From Myxococcota bacterium (GTDB taxonomy: Bacteria > Myxococcota_A > Bradymonadia > UBA7976 > UBA1532), in NCBI GenBank assembly GCA_963169045.1, contig CAUJDF010000003.1:62001-126000 (forward strand): a DNA stretch of 64,000 bases, given 5' to 3'. Under the pieces are notes generated by a model that was given only the letters and a program-made list of their open reading frames with translations, ran no database searches and was not told the origin of the DNA. Position 1 is the stretch's first letter; the number at the start of each line of letters is the position of its first letter. Both the position numbers and the translations under genes were made by a program. This document shows positions 8,449 through 16,873 of the stretch, one piece after another.

Positions 8449-9435
8449 GTGCATCCCATCGGCACGCAGTGGCTTCGGCGGCAGGCGGTCGGCGCGCCCG
8501 GGACGTACTCGGCGTCGCTCGGCGCGCTCGCGTTCGTGCTCACGCTCGGCGCCGGCGCGGTGACCGCCGCCGGCTTCCTCGGCGAGCTGCACTGGCTGCT
8601 CGATCTCTGGAGCCATTTCCGCGTCCACGCAGCGGCGACGCTGGCGGTCGCGACGCTGCTCGCGATGCTCGCCGGCCGCAAGCGCCTGGCGGCGACGGCG
8701 TTCGCGCTCGCCGTCGCGAACGCGGCGGTCGTCGCGCCGCTGTTCGCGGGGCGGCGCGAGGCGCCCGCCGGCGCGCGCACGCTGAAGATCGTCGTCGCGA
8801 ACGTGCTGACGGAGAACACGGACGCCGCGGGCCTCGCCGCGTTCATCCGCGCGCGCGACCCGGACGTCGTCGGCCTCGTCGAGGTGAGCGACCGCTGGCT
8901 GCGCGACCTGGCGCCGCTGTTCGCCGGCTGGCCGGAGCCCGTCGCGGAGCCGCGCCCGGACAACTTCGGCGTCGCGCTGTTCTCGCGCGTCCCGATGACG
9001 GGACGCATCGAGCGCTTCGGTCCGATCGGCGAGCCGACCGTCGTCGCGCGCCTCGAGTCCGCCGCCGGACCGCTCACCGTCGTCGTCACGCACCCCATCC
9101 CGCCGATGTCGCGCGAGACGGCCGCCGCGCGCGACGCGCACCTCGACGCGCTGGCGGCGGCGCGCCCGGCGTGGGGGCGCTCGGCGGTGGTGATGGGCGA
9201 TCTGAACGCGACGCCGTGGTCGGCGCCGTTCCGCCGCCTCGTCGCCCGCGCCGGCCTGCTGGACGCGCGCCGCGGCTTCGGCGTCGTGCCGACGTGGCCG
9301 GCGAACCTGCCCGTCCCGGGCATCCCGATCGACCACGTCCTGCTCACCCCGGAGCTCGTCCCGCTGCGCTTCGAGCGCGGCCCCGCGATCGGCTCGGACC
9401 ACTTCCCGCTGTTCGTCGAGATCGCGCTGCCTTGA
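8449..9435 (+). CDS. Membrane-anchored endonuclease/exonuclease/phosphatase (EEP) family protein
   Basis: 328 residues with a GTG start 4 bases after the third Clp gene, so probably the same transcript. Three hydrophobic segments (about 22-42, 57-76 and 79-100) precede an EEP domain. The metal-site motifs appear in order: NVLTEN (about 119), LVEV, THPIPPMSRE, GDLNATPW (250), IDHVLL and GSDHFPL (315). The family includes nucleases, sphingomyelinases and inositol phosphatases. The N-terminal triple-TM layout is common in uncharacterised bacterial members, and the catalytic domain would face the periplasm if it follows them. Substrate is unknown. Its place directly behind the AAA+ genes makes it a possible partner or effector, but that is inference. 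Confidence 0.85.
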   Translation: MHPIGTQWLRRQAVGAPGTYSASLGALAFVLTLGAGAVTAAGFLGELHWLLDLWSHFRVHAAATLAVATLLAMLAGRKRLAATAFALAVANAAVVAPLFAGRREAPAGARTLKIVVANVLTENTDAAGLAAFIRARDPDVVGLVEVSDRWLRDLAPLFAGWPEPVAEPRPDNFGVALFSRVPMTGRIERFGPIGEPTVVARLESAAGPLTVVVTHPIPPMSRETAAARDAHLDALAAARPAWGRSAVVMGDLNATPWSAPFRRLVARAGLLDARRGFGVVPTWPANLPVPGIPIDHVLLTPELVPLRFERGPAIGSDHFPLFVEIALP

Positions 9436-9487
9436 CCCCCACTGGCCGCGTACGGCCGCGTGCTATCCTGGCAGCGGAGGTGTCGCG

Positions 9488-10054
9488 ATGTCGGTCCGAG
9501 CCGAGCGCGAGGTTCGGCGTTTCACCGTGGACGAGGTGGAGCGGATGGTCGAGGCCGGGATCATCCGCGAAGATGAGCCGCTCGAGCTCCTCGAAGGAGA
9601 GCTTGTCGTCGTGAGCCCGCAGGGACCACCCCACGCCAGCGTCACCAGTCTTCTGCACGACGCCGTCCGCGACGCGTACCGTGGCGCGTTCGCCGTGCGC
9701 GAAGCGAAGCCGATGGTGGCGGGGCCGCGCGGCCTCCCCGAGCCGGACATCGCCGTCTTCCGCGGGACGCAGCGCGACTTCCTCTCGCGGCACCCCCGCG
9801 GCGACGAGGCGGTGCTCGTCGTCGAGGTCGCCCACACCTCCCATGCCGAGGACCACGAGAAGGCGGCGGTCTACGCGCGCGCCGGGGTGCCGGTGTACTG
9901 GCTGCTCGACCTCCCGAACCGGCGCCTCGAGGTCTACGCGGCGCCGCTGGCGGACGAGGGTCGCTACGCACTCGTCCGGCTGCTGCGCGAGGACGAAGAG
10001 GTCGAGCTGCCGGCGCTCGACGTCCGCTGGCGCGTCGCCACGCTCCTGCCCTGA
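9488..10054 (+). CDS. Uma2-family (DUF820) PD-(D/E)XK nuclease-like protein
   Basis: 188 residues with a GGAGGT ribosome-binding site just before the ATG. The Uma2 fold is recognisable: an N-terminal helical segment with LLEGELV, then LPEPDIAVF (active-site PD), LVVEVAHTS (E-x-V) and EKAAVYARAGVPVYWLLDL (Lys plus the typical VxEYWLxD-like strand). Uma2 proteins are very numerous in cyanobacteria, Planctomycetes and Myxococcota. They are restriction-endonuclease-like, but few have a known role. It lies 52 bases after the EEP gene and may be an independent unit. Its TGA stop abuts the stop of the opposite-strand gene with no gap. Confidence 0.88.
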   Translation: MSVRAEREVRRFTVDEVERMVEAGIIREDEPLELLEGELVVVSPQGPPHASVTSLLHDAVRDAYRGAFAVREAKPMVAGPRGLPEPDIAVFRGTQRDFLSRHPRGDEAVLVVEVAHTSHAEDHEKAAVYARAGVPVYWLLDLPNRRLEVYAAPLADEGRYALVRLLREDEEVELPALDVRWRVATLLP

Positions 10055-12283
10055 TCAGCGACCCCAGACGAGCAGGTGCCCGGTGCGGTTGCTCGCGCCG
10101 AAGAGCAGGCCGTCGGCGGCGGTGAGCGGGCCCCAGGCGTGGGTGGCGCCGAAGAGGACGTGGCGCGCGCCCCGCAACGCGGCGCCGTCGAGCGTCCAGA
10201 CGTTGGCGGCGCCGTCGTGATCGCGGACGCCGACCGCCTCGTGGCGGCCGTCGCCGTCGAGGTCGGGGCAGGCGACGGCGGCCCAGCGCGAGGCGGGGCC
10301 GTAGCTGTCGATCTCGGCGACGACGTCGAGCGACGCCCCGTTCGGGCGCAGCACGAGGACGTGGGCGTCGCGGTTGCGCACGGCGACGATCTCGGCCAGG
10401 TCGTCGCCGTCCAGGTCCGCCGCGCAGACGCCGGCCCAGGCGGCGTCGGCGCCGAACGCGCGCTCGGCCAGGGTTCGGCCGCCGGCGCGCACGAGGATCG
10501 CGCCGTCCGGCGCGTTGCGGGCGACGACGAGCGCCAGGCCGCCGGCGAAGCGGCCCGCGGCGAGGCCGGCGAAGCGCGAGCCGGCGAGGCGCTCGGTGGC
10601 GGCGAGCACGAGGCGGCCGTCGTCGCCGCGGACGAGCGTGCGGAGCGTCGCGTCGTCGTTCCGGGCGGCGACGACCTCGTCGCGGCCGTCGCCGTCGAGG
10701 TCGACCGCGGCCATGCCGGACCACGCCGCACCCTCATCGGCGCCGAGCCCGCCCCCGCCGCCGCCGAGCGTGCCGTCCGCCGCCATCGCGTACTGGAACA
10801 CCTGGCCGTCGAAGCGGCGCGCGGCGACGAGGGTCGGCGGCGCGTCCGGGCCGCCGAAGCGCGCGACCGCCAGGCCGCCCCAGTCCGAGCTGCGCCCGGG
10901 GACGAGCGTCAGGCCGCGGAGCGCCAGCGGCGACTCGTGCTGCGCGAGCAGCGCGACGCCGAGCAGGGTGCTGCCGTTCGCGCGCTCCCAGCCCAGCGCC
11001 TCGTCGAAGCGCCCCTGGATGGTGAAGTACAGGGCGCCGGCGCGGTCCCACGGCGCGAGCTCGAGCCAGCGCGCGGCCTGCAGGTCGTAGTCGCCGCTGG
11101 CGCCGGTGCCGTCGACGCGGTCGTGCACGGCGGCCTCGCCGGCGGCGACGAGGTCGGTGAACGTGGCGACGAAGCGCGCCATCGCCTCGTCGCCGAAGAC
11201 CGCGCCGGCGCGGCGGGCGCGCGCCGCGAACTGCACGTTGATCGCGGCGTGGGAGATGTCCTCGCCGGGGCCGTCGTAGTCGCGGTCGTCGGGAAGGCGG
11301 TCCCAGTAGTCCCAGACGTAGGCGTCGCCGCGCGTGGCGAGCGCGCGGGCGAAGAGGCGCGCGAGGCGCGTGGCGCGGTCGAGGTACGCGGCCTCGCCCG
11401 TGAGGGCGTGCAGGCCGAAGTAGACGCTGCCGAGCACGTTCTGCTGGTTGGCGGGCTGGTTGCCGCGCGGGACGCCGGCGGGCGCGTCGGCGGGGAAGAC
11501 GTAGTGGCCCTCGTCGGCGCGCGGTCCGGCGCGCCACTCGTGGTCGTGGGCCGCGACCGACGCGCGCGCGGCGGCGACGTAGCGTTCGGCCTTGGCGCCG
11601 AGCGTCTCGCCGTCGGGACCGGGAAGCGCGGCGAGCGCGGCGTCGGTGGCGACCACGCGCGCGAAGTCGACGAGCGGCAGCAGGATCTGGCCGGTGTGGA
11701 CGGCGTAGCAGTAGGGCTCGCGCCGATCCTGGTAGTGCAGGTTGCGCCAGCACGGGCGCGCGCCGACGCCGCGCACGTCGTCGCGCTGCAGGAGGACGGC
11801 GTCGGCGTGCTCGGCGAGCTTGATCAGGTAACGCGGCTCGCCGGTGGCGGCGTACATCGCGAGGTAGCCCTGCTGGACGTAGGACTCGCCCCAGGCGAGG
11901 CCGGCGCTCTCGTTGTCGCCGTCGGAGAGGCCGCGGCCGCCGTTGAGCGCGGCGTCGAGCGCGTCGAAGAGGGCGACGAGGCGGCGCGGCGGCGGGGCGG
12001 GGCGCGGCGGGCCGGCGTCGGATGCCGCGTCGGCTGCGCCGGCGTCAAGCGCGGTCGCGCCGTCGGGCGCGGCGGCGTCGGCGGCCGCGGCGTCGAGCGC
12101 GGCGGCGTCTGCCGCCGCGTCGGCGTCGGCTGCCGCCGCGTCGGCGTCCGGCTCCGCGTCGCGCCCCGGCGCGCCGTCGGGCGCCTGCGCGTCCGCCCCT
12201 GCCGTCGCCGCGTCGCCCGCGCGGTCCGTCGCGTCCGCGCACCCGAGCAGCGCCGCCAGCACCCAGAGTCGTCGCCAGGCCAT
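10055..12283 (-). CDS. Secreted lipoprotein: alpha-barrel carbohydrate-enzyme-like domain plus FG-GAP/VCBS repeats
   Basis: 742 residues. The lipobox is LLGC near residue 15, followed by a long Asp/Ala/Pro linker (about 20-95), a style typical of Myxococcota surface lipoproteins. Residues about 100-420 are helical and Trp/Tyr-rich, with recurring hairpins (YVQQGYLAMYAATGE, HTGQILLPLVDFAR, YVWDYWDRLPD), which suggests an (alpha/alpha) toroid such as polysaccharide lyases or glucuronyl epimerases. No family is certain. The C-terminal part has at least three FG-GAP-type calcium-loop motifs: DLDGDGRDEVVA, DLDGDDLAEIVA and DLDGDGRHEAVG. It is probably exposed at the cell surface and binds or acts on a polysaccharide. 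Confidence 0.75.
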   Translation of the reverse strand: MAWRRLWVLAALLGCADATDRAGDAATAGADAQAPDGAPGRDAEPDADAAAADADAAADAAALDAAAADAAAPDGATALDAGAADAASDAGPPRPAPPPRRLVALFDALDAALNGGRGLSDGDNESAGLAWGESYVQQGYLAMYAATGEPRYLIKLAEHADAVLLQRDDVRGVGARPCWRNLHYQDRREPYCYAVHTGQILLPLVDFARVVATDAALAALPGPDGETLGAKAERYVAAARASVAAHDHEWRAGPRADEGHYVFPADAPAGVPRGNQPANQQNVLGSVYFGLHALTGEAAYLDRATRLARLFARALATRGDAYVWDYWDRLPDDRDYDGPGEDISHAAINVQFAARARRAGAVFGDEAMARFVATFTDLVAAGEAAVHDRVDGTGASGDYDLQAARWLELAPWDRAGALYFTIQGRFDEALGWERANGSTLLGVALLAQHESPLALRGLTLVPGRSSDWGGLAVARFGGPDAPPTLVAARRFDGQVFQYAMAADGTLGGGGGGLGADEGAAWSGMAAVDLDGDGRDEVVAARNDDATLRTLVRGDDGRLVLAATERLAGSRFAGLAAGRFAGGLALVVARNAPDGAILVRAGGRTLAERAFGADAAWAGVCAADLDGDDLAEIVAVRNRDAHVLVLRPNGASLDVVAEIDSYGPASRWAAVACPDLDGDGRHEAVGVRDHDGAANVWTLDGAALRGARHVLFGATHAWGPLTAADGLLFGASNRTGHLLVWGR

Positions 12284-12494
12284 GCGCGAGAGACTCCCAG
12301 AGCCGGCGCGCGCGCGCCAGCCCGGACGCGACCCCGGGCCCCGAAACCTCGCGCTCCGGGTTCCGGCGCACGTCCCCCCTCGAGCGGTGGGCGAAGGCGG
12401 GCCAAGAGGCCCGTCGAGCTCGTCTCGAGGCGCCCCGGCGGGGAGCGCCCCGGAAGGCGGCCTCGCAGCCGGCGGCTCCTTTCAGCCGACCCTC

Positions 12495-12773
12495 TCAATC
12501 GATGTCGACCTCGGTCGCGACGAGGACGCCGTCGGCGCCCTTCGTGCCTTCGACCTCGACCTTCTTCGCCTTGGCCACGTCGGCGCACGTGCCGTCGTCG
12601 AACTCGGTCTTGTCGTTGGTGACGACCTTCGTGCCCGCCACCTCGAAGGCGAGCGCAGGGCACGTGCCGGCGGGCTGCGTGACGGGGCCTTCCACCTCGA
12701 CCTCGCCCTTGTCGCCCGCCCATGCCACGCCGGCGAGGAGGAGAGAGGCCAATGCTGTGATGCGTACCAACAT
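12495..12773 (-). CDS. Small secreted DUF5666-like protein
   Basis: 92 residues with a clear signal peptide (positive start, ITALASLLLAGVAWA, cleavage after AWA) and a strong AGGAGGT site upstream of the ATG. The mature part is beta-rich and acidic, with repeats of the VEVEGP and VEVEGT type and an ending VLVATEVDID, resembling the DUF5666 OB-like fold of periplasmic proteins. Two cysteines may form a disulfide. Function is unknown. The 211 bases downstream, before the next minus-strand start, hold no recognisable gene. Confidence 0.7.
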   Translation of the reverse strand: MLVRITALASLLLAGVAWAGDKGEVEVEGPVTQPAGTCPALAFEVAGTKVVTNDKTEFDDGTCADVAKAKKVEVEGTKGADGVLVATEVDID

Positions 12774-12826
12774 GGGGGCACCTCCTGATGTCCACCCCGA
12801 GGGGAAGCATCGGGCGTGCCCGGCGG

Positions 12827-13966
12827 TCAGTCGACGCGGCCGTCGCAGTCGTCGTCGACGTCGTTGTCAGGCGCTTCCGGCGACTCGTCGGGCTCGCAGC
12901 GGCGCGAGTCGCAGGCGAGGCGGCCCGTGCGGCAGCGCGTCTCGAACGTGGAGAAAGTGAGGGTGGCGCGCTGCAGGCCGCTCCCGCCACGGTCCGCACG
13001 GCCGTTCGACACCGTGTCGAGGCCGAGGAAGAGCAGGCGGTCGGGCGCGCCCTCGACCTCGCCTGCCGCCTCGTCGAGCTGGAACATGTGCGGGCTGACC
13101 AGCTCGAGGCGCGAGCCGGCGGGGTCGGCGGCGTGCTCGAAGCGCACGCGGCCGTTGGCGTAGGCGACGGTGACGGTCGTGCACTGTCCCGGCGCGAGCG
13201 CGGGCAGCCAATCCTGCCACTCCTGGACGGCGACGCCGTGGCCGCGCGCCACGTCGCCGGGGTACACGCCGACGCGCCGGTCCGCCACGAGCACCTCGGT
13301 GTCGTAGCTGTTGTCGCCGCCGTCGCCGCCGAAGCCGTCGTTCGAGGGGGAGTTGCCGATCGCGAGCAGCACGCCCTGCGCGGGGCCGCACACCTCGGCG
13401 TCGACGCGCAGCTCGGCGTGGGCGGCGAGGTCGAGGCGGCCGAAGGCGCGGGTCGCGTCCTGGACGAGGCCGGCGGCGGGCGTGCCGGCGCAGTCGTTGC
13501 GGCCGGCGGCGATGTCGACGGTGCACGCGACGTGCGCGTCGCGGCCGGGGACCGCGCACGCGACGCCGCACGGCGCCGCGGCGTCGGCCGGAGGCGGGGT
13601 GGCGTCTGGGGGCGGCGCCACGTCGTCGGGCGGAGTGGCGTCTGGGGGCGGCGCCGCGTCGTCGGGCGGGGTGGCGTCTGGGGGCGGCGCCGCGTCGTCG
13701 GGCGGGGTGGCGTCTGGGGGCGGCGCCGCGTCGTCGGGCGGGTTCGCGTCCGCCGCGGCCGGGCCGGTGTCGGGAGGCGGCGGCTCCGCGTCGCGGCCGT
13801 CGGCCGCCAGCGCGTCGCCGGCGCCGCCGTCCCGCGGGGCGAGCGTCACCTGCGCGTCTCGCGCGCGCCCCGCCGGGATGAGCCGCCGCTCCGGCGCCTG
13901 CTCGTCGGCGCACCCCGCCACCCAAACGCTCAGGACCATCGCCGCGCGCACGCCTGTCTGCCCCAT
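12827..13966 (-). CDS. Asp/Pro-rich lipoprotein with short tandem repeats and a lectin-like domain
   Basis: 379 residues. The signal peptide has lipobox VAGC at about residues 16-19. A low-complexity linker (about 60-130) contains four 12-residue units of the DDAAPPPDATPP type, encoded by a perfect-period DNA repeat. Residues about 140-345 form a beta-sandwich-like region (LVSPHMFQLDEAAGEVEG; LATL-type strands) that resembles legume-lectin or concanavalin-like secreted domains, but I do not recognise a family. The C-terminus carries Cys pairs and ends in DNDVDDDCDGRVD, the Asp pattern seen in MopE-type metal-binding repeats. Probably a surface lipoprotein of unknown role. Confidence 0.7.
   Translation of the reverse strand: MGQTGVRAAMVLSVWVAGCADEQAPERRLIPAGRARDAQVTLAPRDGGAGDALAADGRDAEPPPPDTGPAAADANPPDDAAPPPDATPPDDAAPPPDATPPDDAAPPPDATPPDDVAPPPDATPPPADAAAPCGVACAVPGRDAHVACTVDIAAGRNDCAGTPAAGLVQDATRAFGRLDLAAHAELRVDAEVCGPAQGVLLAIGNSPSNDGFGGDGGDNSYDTEVLVADRRVGVYPGDVARGHGVAVQEWQDWLPALAPGQCTTVTVAYANGRVRFEHAADPAGSRLELVSPHMFQLDEAAGEVEGAPDRLLFLGLDTVSNGRADRGGSGLQRATLTFSTFETRCRTGRLACDSRRCEPDESPEAPDNDVDDDCDGRVD
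13599..13742. repeat. 36-bp tandem repeat, four copies, inside a lipoprotein linker
   Basis: The unit starts with GTGGCGTCTGGGGGCGG at 13599, 13635, 13671 and 13707, a strict 36-base period, with only a few substitutions in the first two copies. It encodes the DDAAPPPDATPP linker on the minus strand. Near-identity at DNA level implies recent expansion, so copy number may vary between strains. Confidence 0.9.
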
Positions 13967-14023
13967 GGCGCGACATTAACCGATTCGCGCGCGAGCGCAC
14001 GAACGGCGGTCACGCGCCGCGGA

Positions 14024-14290
14024 TCACCAGGACCGGCGCTCCGGCGTGTGACCGCCGTGCCGCAGCGGCGCGCCGCCGAAGCCGCCGCGCAGGTCGCCGA
14101 TCAGACCGCCGAGGCCGCCGCGCCGGCTGCCGAGGCCGACGCCGCGCCGGCCGCCGGTCATCCGCTTGCGGTACCAGAGCGCGCCGATGCCGAAGGCGAT
14201 GGCCAGCAACGGATGACGGGCGAGCGTGCGCAGGCCGAACTTGCCCGCCTTGTAGTGTGCGAGACCGCGGGCCATGTTCCCGATGGGCAT
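14024..14290 (-). CDS. Small membrane protein of unknown function, Gly/Arg-rich tail
   Basis: 88 residues from an ATG preceded by GAGGAGG at good spacing; a longer upstream extension in the same frame is less likely for that reason. It has an N-terminal amphipathic part, one hydrophobic segment (HPLLAIAFGIGALWY, about 28-42), and a basic, glycine-rich tail with RRGVGLGSRRGGLGG. It probably sits in the inner membrane with the basic tail in the cytoplasm. I do not recognise a family. Confidence 0.55.
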   Translation of the reverse strand: MPIGNMARGLAHYKAGKFGLRTLARHPLLAIAFGIGALWYRKRMTGGRRGVGLGSRRGGLGGLIGDLRGGFGGAPLRHGGHTPERRSW

Positions 14291-14382
14291 GAGGGTCCTC
14301 CTCGGCTGGTGTGTCTCCGCGAAACCGGTTGCACGCCCGATGCCAGCCTCCGGAGAATGCCCCATCCATTCCGGGGGTCGAC

Positions 14383-16866
14383 ATGCGCTGGGGACGAGCC
14401 TTCCTGTGCCTGCTGTTGTGGGGCTGCGGCGGCGGCGAAGACGGGGGGGCGACCTGCACGCCGGGCGAGATCCGGCCGTGCGTGTGCTTTCCGTCGGAGG
14501 CGCGCGGCGAGGCCATCTGCGGGCCCGACGGCGTGCTGCGGGCGTGCGCGTGCGGCGCCGACGCGGGCGCGCCGGGGGCGGACGGCGGTACGCCCGGGGA
14601 CTGCCGCCCCGACTGCGCCGGCCGCGCCTGCGGCGACGACGGCTGCGGCGGCACCTGCGGCGCGTGCGCGGGAGGCCGCGTCTGCGACGTCCTCGGCGCG
14701 TGCGTCGAGCCGCCGGCCACCTGCGGGAACGGCGAGTGCGGCGCCGGCGAGGACTGCGGCAACTGCCCCGGCGACTGCGGCCAGTGTTGCGGCGACGGGC
14801 GCTGCGCGCGCGACGAGGACTGCGGCACCTGCGCCGCCGACTGCGGCTGCGCCCAGGGGCGCGAGTGCCGCGCCGGCGCCTGCGAGCCCACCGGCTGCGA
14901 GGGCCCGCAGTGCGGCGCGCCGCCCCGCTTCCTGGTGTTCAACGTGGACGTCCGCACCCTCACCGAGGGCGGCGCCGTGACGTTCACCGCCGTCGTCACC
15001 GATCCCGACGGCATCGGCGACCTGATCGGCGGCGTGCTCGAGGACCCGGCCGGCGCCTCCTACGGCGCGTTCGCCACCCAGGGCGAGGAGGGCGCCTACA
15101 GCCTCGCGCTCACGTGGGGGGCCATCCACGCCGTGCGCACCATCGAGTTCCGCAACGGCGAGGACCGCGTCTTCGTCGGCGCCTTCTTCGACCAGGCCGG
15201 CAACCGCGTCACGAGCGAGATCACGCTCACGCTGCACTGCGACGACCGCGGCGGCGCCGCCTGCGGGGGCGCCTGCACCTCGCTCGACAGCGAGGCGAAC
15301 TGCGGCGGTTGCGGCCGGATTTGCGAGGAGATCTGCGACGATGGCGAGTGCCGGTGCCCCGACGGGCTGACGCGCTGCGGCGACGAGTGCGTCGACGTGC
15401 GCGCCGACGTGGCGCACTGCGGGCGCTGCGACAACGCGTGCCCCGGCGCCGAGGGCGGCGCGCCGCGGTGCGACGGGGGCGAGTGCGCCGATCCGTGCGC
15501 GGCGGGGGGCGAGCGGGCGTGCGGCGGGGCGTGCACGGACGTGTCGAGCGACGTCGACCACTGCGGTCGGTGTGGCAACGACTGCCCCGCGCCGGACGAC
15601 GGCCGCGCCACGTGCGGCGGCGGGCGCTGCGGCGTCGAGTGCGACCGCGGCTTCCGGCTCTGCGACGAGGCGTGCGCGTCCTGCCCGGACGAGGGCGTGG
15701 CCGCGACCGAATGCGCCGGCGCCGCGTGCGTGGCCACCGCCTGCGACGCGGACTTCCTGCTCTGCGACGGCGCCTGCGCGCGCTGCCCGGCCGACCGCAA
15801 CGTCGTCGCCACCGGCTGCGCCGGCGACCGCTGCGTCGCGACCGCCTGCATCGCCGGCACGCACCCGTGCGCCGAGGGCTGCTGCCCCTGGCGCGGCGAG
15901 GACCTCGAGCCGTCGGCGTACTTCCGCGCCGACGTGGCCGTCGGCCCCGACGGCGCGCCCCACGTCGCCTTCGGACGGCCGCAGGCGGTCGCCTACGGGC
16001 GCCGCCAGGGCCCCGACCGCTGGACGTTCGAGTCCGTCCGCGAGCTCGGCGAGCGGCCGCAGCACCCGCCCGAGGTGGCCCTCGCGGTCGCCGGCGAGCG
16101 CGTCCACGTCGCCTGGTCGGCCATCTACCCGCCGCCTCCGGGCGGCAGCGCCGTCGGCGAGGTCGAGTATCAGGTGCGCAACAACGGCCGATGGAGCGAG
16201 CCCCAGGGGCGCAACGGCTTCGGCCTCGCGGCGCCCTCGAGCCCGGCCATCGCCATCGACGCCGCCGGCGGCGTCCACGTCTGCTACGACAGGGACGCGG
16301 TGGAGTGCGTGGAGATCGGCCGCAACGGCTGGAACCCGGTCGCGATCTCCGGCAACGAGGGCTGGTCGCCGTCGATCTTCGCCGTCGGCCGCGATCTGCA
16401 CGTCGCCTGGTGGTACCTCGGCGCCCGCAACCTCGGCTACGCCACGCGGATCGGCGGCGTCTGGTCCATGCCCGAGCGGCCGTCGGTGAACGCGGGCACC
16501 GGCCTGTCGCCGCGCGTCGTCGTCGAGGCCGACGGCGAGGCGCTGTTCGTGCACATGGACGAGAACCAGAGTCGCCTGTCGATGACCTACCGCGAGGACG
16601 GCGCCTGGCGCACCGGCGGCATGCCGCGCTCGGCCCCGCCCGGGCGCAGCGGCGACATGACCCTCACCCCCGCCGGCTGGGCCGCCGTCTGCGTCGTGCA
16701 CGAGAACATCGTCGCCTACGGCCAGTTCGACGGCCGCGCCTGGACGTTCGGCACCGCCGCCGAGGACGCCGACGGCTACGGCTGCGCGCTGGCCGTCGAC
16801 CCCGCCGGCGGCGCGCACCTCCTGTACCGCCAGGCCGGCACCGGCATGCTCCGCTACCTCTACTGA
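14383..16866 (+). CDS. Large Cys-rich (MXAN_6577-like) lipoprotein with C-terminal beta-propeller-like domain
   Basis: 827 residues. The ATG at 14383 gives a signal peptide with lipobox LLWGC; in-frame codons upstream add no signal. Residues about 25-505 are extremely Cys-rich, with repeated units such as CGNGECGAGEDCGNCPGDC and the DVSSDVDHCGRCGNDCP type, which match the myxobacterial MXAN_6577-like cysteine-rich module. A Cys-poor beta domain (about 185-290) is inserted. Residues about 505-827 hold repeated VAVGPDGAPHVAF / AIDAAGGVHVCY / AVDPAGGAHLLY blades, as in bacterial beta-propellers. It is likely a disulfide-stabilised surface protein used in adhesion or contact with prey or substrate; the role is inferred. 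Confidence 0.8.
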   Translation: MRWGRAFLCLLLWGCGGGEDGGATCTPGEIRPCVCFPSEARGEAICGPDGVLRACACGADAGAPGADGGTPGDCRPDCAGRACGDDGCGGTCGACAGGRVCDVLGACVEPPATCGNGECGAGEDCGNCPGDCGQCCGDGRCARDEDCGTCAADCGCAQGRECRAGACEPTGCEGPQCGAPPRFLVFNVDVRTLTEGGAVTFTAVVTDPDGIGDLIGGVLEDPAGASYGAFATQGEEGAYSLALTWGAIHAVRTIEFRNGEDRVFVGAFFDQAGNRVTSEITLTLHCDDRGGAACGGACTSLDSEANCGGCGRICEEICDDGECRCPDGLTRCGDECVDVRADVAHCGRCDNACPGAEGGAPRCDGGECADPCAAGGERACGGACTDVSSDVDHCGRCGNDCPAPDDGRATCGGGRCGVECDRGFRLCDEACASCPDEGVAATECAGAACVATACDADFLLCDGACARCPADRNVVATGCAGDRCVATACIAGTHPCAEGCCPWRGEDLEPSAYFRADVAVGPDGAPHVAFGRPQAVAYGRRQGPDRWTFESVRELGERPQHPPEVALAVAGERVHVAWSAIYPPPPGGSAVGEVEYQVRNNGRWSEPQGRNGFGLAAPSSPAIAIDAAGGVHVCYDRDAVECVEIGRNGWNPVAISGNEGWSPSIFAVGRDLHVAWWYLGARNLGYATRIGGVWSMPERPSVNAGTGLSPRVVVEADGEALFVHMDENQSRLSMTYREDGAWRTGGMPRSAPPGRSGDMTLTPAGWAAVCVVHENIVAYGQFDGRAWTFGTAAEDADGYGCALAVDPAGGAHLLYRQAGTGMLRYLY

Positions 16867-16873
16867 ACGCGGT

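Noticed and set aside
9432-9469. Promoter for the Uma2 gene (TTGACC and TATCCT)
   Set aside because: The two elements are 26 bases apart, too far for a standard sigma-70 promoter.
10076-12622. Plus-strand open frame opposite the FG-GAP lipoprotein
   Set aside because: Repetitive Arg/Ala/Gly/Val composition with no domain. The minus strand has signal peptide, lipobox and calcium-loop motifs.
13599-13742. CRISPR-like array
   Set aside because: Repeats are contiguous without spacers, in frame, and encode a lipoprotein linker.
14158-16818. Minus-strand open frame opposite the Cys-rich lipoprotein
   Set aside because: No start signal or motif. The plus-strand product has regular Cys modules and a lipobox.
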